Both the position numbers and the translations under genes were made by a program. Below, in pieces: positions 62,463 through 64,000 of a stretch of 64,000 nucleotides of DNA (position 1 is its first letter; every line of letters begins with the position of its first letter). A model generated the notes under the pieces. It saw only the letters and a list, made by a program, of their open reading frames with translations. It was not told where the DNA came from and did no database searches. The stretch comes from Bacteroides mediterraneensis (lineage in GTDB: Bacteria > Bacteroidota > Bacteroidia > Bacteroidales > Bacteroidaceae). The stretch is from assembly GCF_900128455.1 (NCBI RefSeq), contig NZ_LT635783.1, forward strand, positions 2,010,919-2,074,918. The letters are read 5' to 3'.

Positions 62463-64000
62463 TTAACTTATTGGAGTAAATATGTCTGAATGTGCAGATA
62501 CGAACTCTGCCAATGGCGTTTTGTAGTACCAAACGATGACTACATAGCCGGCATCTTCAAGCACTTCTCTTTTCTTTCTATCATCTTCCCGCACTTCTGG
62601 TAAATCATGGGGTGTACCATCACAAAATACCACGATTCTATCACCATATATGAAGTCTGGTTGCACATAATATTTTTCTGGAAACATTGGCTGGGCTTTA
62701 TCTGGTAGACGAAGCTTATGCTCATATAAATATTTTAAGAATTCGTATTCTGTGCTGCTATTATGGTCACGGGTTGCTTCGAGTTCCTCATACTGTTTAT
62801 CGTAGCTTTGAAGTTGGCCAGCATTGCGCACTTCTATATCAGCATTCATCATGATAGATAATGTATTATATATTTTTCTAATATCAATAAGTTGATGATA
62901 TGGCTGATTGTAGTAATTAAGCAAATTAGTATAATCTGCAGGAATTAATTTGGCACGCTCTTCCTCTGAGAGTGGTGTAGTTCTTCCATAACAGATTTCA
63001 TAAGCTCGTTTTACTACTGCGTGATAAGATGCAGGCTCTAATACTAAGCGTTCCAGTACACCTAATGAACCTTCTGCATTTTCGTAAATGAGAAGATTGG
63101 GGACTTTTTCATCTCCCATTACATCGGCTCCTATTTCACTACCTTCTATTTGAAAGACATCTTCTATTGCTTGCTTAAATGCATACAAGAATGTACGAAC
63201 AGCTCCTTTATCTGATAAAGCAAGCGTATCAAGAGGCTGAATATAAATAGCATTTGCAGTTGTCTCTGTAAATAACTTGACGTACTTGATACTGTTTGGC
63301 TCTTCCGGATGCTGTTGTTGTTTTTGCATATGAATTGCCATACGTTCTGCACTAATCCAATCACCTGTTTTTGTATCAAAGGCAAAGCCATTTGCATTGT
63401 CGTCATTTTTTGATTCCAGAATATAAGTCAAGCGACATGAGGGGATGTAACGAATATTGGCTAAATGAGTTCCATTATTAGTCTTTAGTTCGCACATGCT
63501 TATTGCACGAGTATCATCTGAAGAGAAATAGGTTTTTAATTGATAGAATTTTCGACTTCGTTCTTCTTCCTGACACGTAATTTTTTCGCTTTCTTGTGCT
63601 ACCATGTCTTGTAATTGTATACAATAGCCTGGTATCATTTTAGAGACACCATCAAGACTCTCTCCTGTGATTATATCTGTATGATGTGAAGCATTCTCTT
63701 GATTTTTGTAAATTACTCCCGTTTTGGGATTGTAGAAAAATTTGTTAGGCGTTACTTCTCCCGTTAACATCATGCGAGATACACGGAATTTGCCACCATC
63801 ATTGTAGATGATATTTTGAGGACCAAATTCTGTTAATGCCAATGATTTTGCCCGGCTAAGATATTCTACCTTATCGCTATTTTTATATTGCAGTAAAGCT
63901 CTCTGAGGTAATTTTGTAAAATTATATCCTGGCAAGAATCCTTCGCTGGCAAAATATCTGTAAGGGTAGAATTCGTTCTCTTCCGCATTTTTCCCTTGAT
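62463..64000 (-). CDS. DUF1998-type helicase-related protein (DrmA/DrmB-like), cut by the window end
   Basis: The frame is open to the last base of the window (the edge reads QGKNAEENEFYPYRYFASEG), so the 5' part lies outside. Visible features are EGFLPGYNF and LALTEFGPQNIIYNDGGKFRV, as in the C-terminal region of large DUF1998 helicases, and NLLIYENAEGSLGVLERL with a later EIC, like the DUF1998 domain. The last 100 residues (VQPDFIYGDRIVVFCDGTPHD) look like a Vsr/DUF559-type nuclease fold, though key residues are uncertain. It is the first visible gene of the defence operon. Confidence 0.75.
   Translation of the reverse strand, partial: QGKNAEENEFYPYRYFASEGFLPGYNFTKLPQRALLQYKNSDKVEYLSRAKSLALTEFGPQNIIYNDGGKFRVSRMMLTGEVTPNKFFYNPKTGVIYKNQENASHHTDIITGESLDGVSKMIPGYCIQLQDMVAQESEKITCQEEERSRKFYQLKTYFSSDDTRAISMCELKTNNGTHLANIRYIPSCRLTYILESKNDDNANGFAFDTKTGDWISAERMAIHMQKQQQHPEEPNSIKYVKLFTETTANAIYIQPLDTLALSDKGAVRTFLYAFKQAIEDVFQIEGSEIGADVMGDEKVPNLLIYENAEGSLGVLERLVLEPASYHAVVKRAYEICYGRTTPLSEEERAKLIPADYTNLLNYYNQPYHQLIDIRKIYNTLSIMMNADIEVRNAGQLQSYDKQYEELEATRDHNSSTEYEFLKYLYEHKLRLPDKAQPMFPEKYYVQPDFIYGDRIVVFCDGTPHDLPEVREDDRKKREVLEDAGYVVIVWYYKTPLAEFVSAHSDIFTPIS

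Overview
The window looks like a chromosome segment of a gut Bacteroidales species, most likely Bacteroides or Phocaeicola. Many genes start 20-120 bases downstream of the TAnnTTTG -7 box typical of Bacteroidota, sometimes with TTTG 19 bases further upstream. The protein families (TonB receptors with carboxypeptidase-like plugs, DUF4374 lipoproteins, fused cobalamin enzymes, ars genes of the ArsF/ArsG type) fit the same group. No rRNA or tRNA gene and no CRISPR array was seen. Identifications rest on motif and family recognition by eye; no database search was run.

Layout. 1-500: a palindromic repeat and a small Cys-rich protein. 550-3157: an AT-rich cassette of three nuclease-like genes (possible GIY-YIG, PD-(D/E)XK, Mrr-like), bounded on the right by a 15-bp inverted repeat. 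3273-7876: an EamA transporter, two iron-sulfur-flavoprotein-like reductases, a bile-acid:sodium-symporter-family protein and a DUF3089 lipoprotein. 8050-29806: a corrinoid region. It holds cbiL; a cobalamin riboswitch followed by a TonB receptor, a DUF4374 lipoprotein and four two-domain fusion genes (cbiHC, cbiET, cbiGF, cbiJD); a convergent btuFCD-like importer; cbiK-cbiA-cobO; and a second cobalamin riboswitch driving a TonB receptor and a CbiK-like lipoprotein. Together these cover cobalt insertion (early-cobalt, anaerobic pathway), most ring methylations, a,c-amidation, adenosylation and corrinoid uptake. 30022-33425: an arsenic operon (arsR, ArsF-like, ArsG-like, thioredoxin-like, ArsP-like, arsC) with a shared operator motif at three promoters.

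34079-36716 holds a retropepsin-like protein and an M28 peptidase. 36963-41169 is a four-gene dlt-like operon (adenylation enzyme, carrier protein, MBOAT acyltransferase, SGNH-like protein), unusual in a Gram-negative. 42172-43622 is an AbiE-type toxin-antitoxin pair with a clear operator, flanked by a decayed partial copy of a neighbouring ATPase gene that itself carries an amber stop.

45330-64000 is a defence island read on the minus strand. It runs from a DUF1998-type helicase-related protein (cut by the window end) through a DrmD-like SNF2 helicase, a DrmMI-like adenine methyltransferase and a KAP-family membrane NTPase to an SF1 helicase with a DUF2726 nuclease-like tail. The helicase gene is split by two IS21-family elements nested inside each other. 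Both insertions keep exact target duplications, so the original reading frames can be rebuilt. This DISARM-like variant is the best candidate for a new system; the three-nuclease cassette and the riboswitch-controlled receptor/chelatase-like lipoprotein pair come next.
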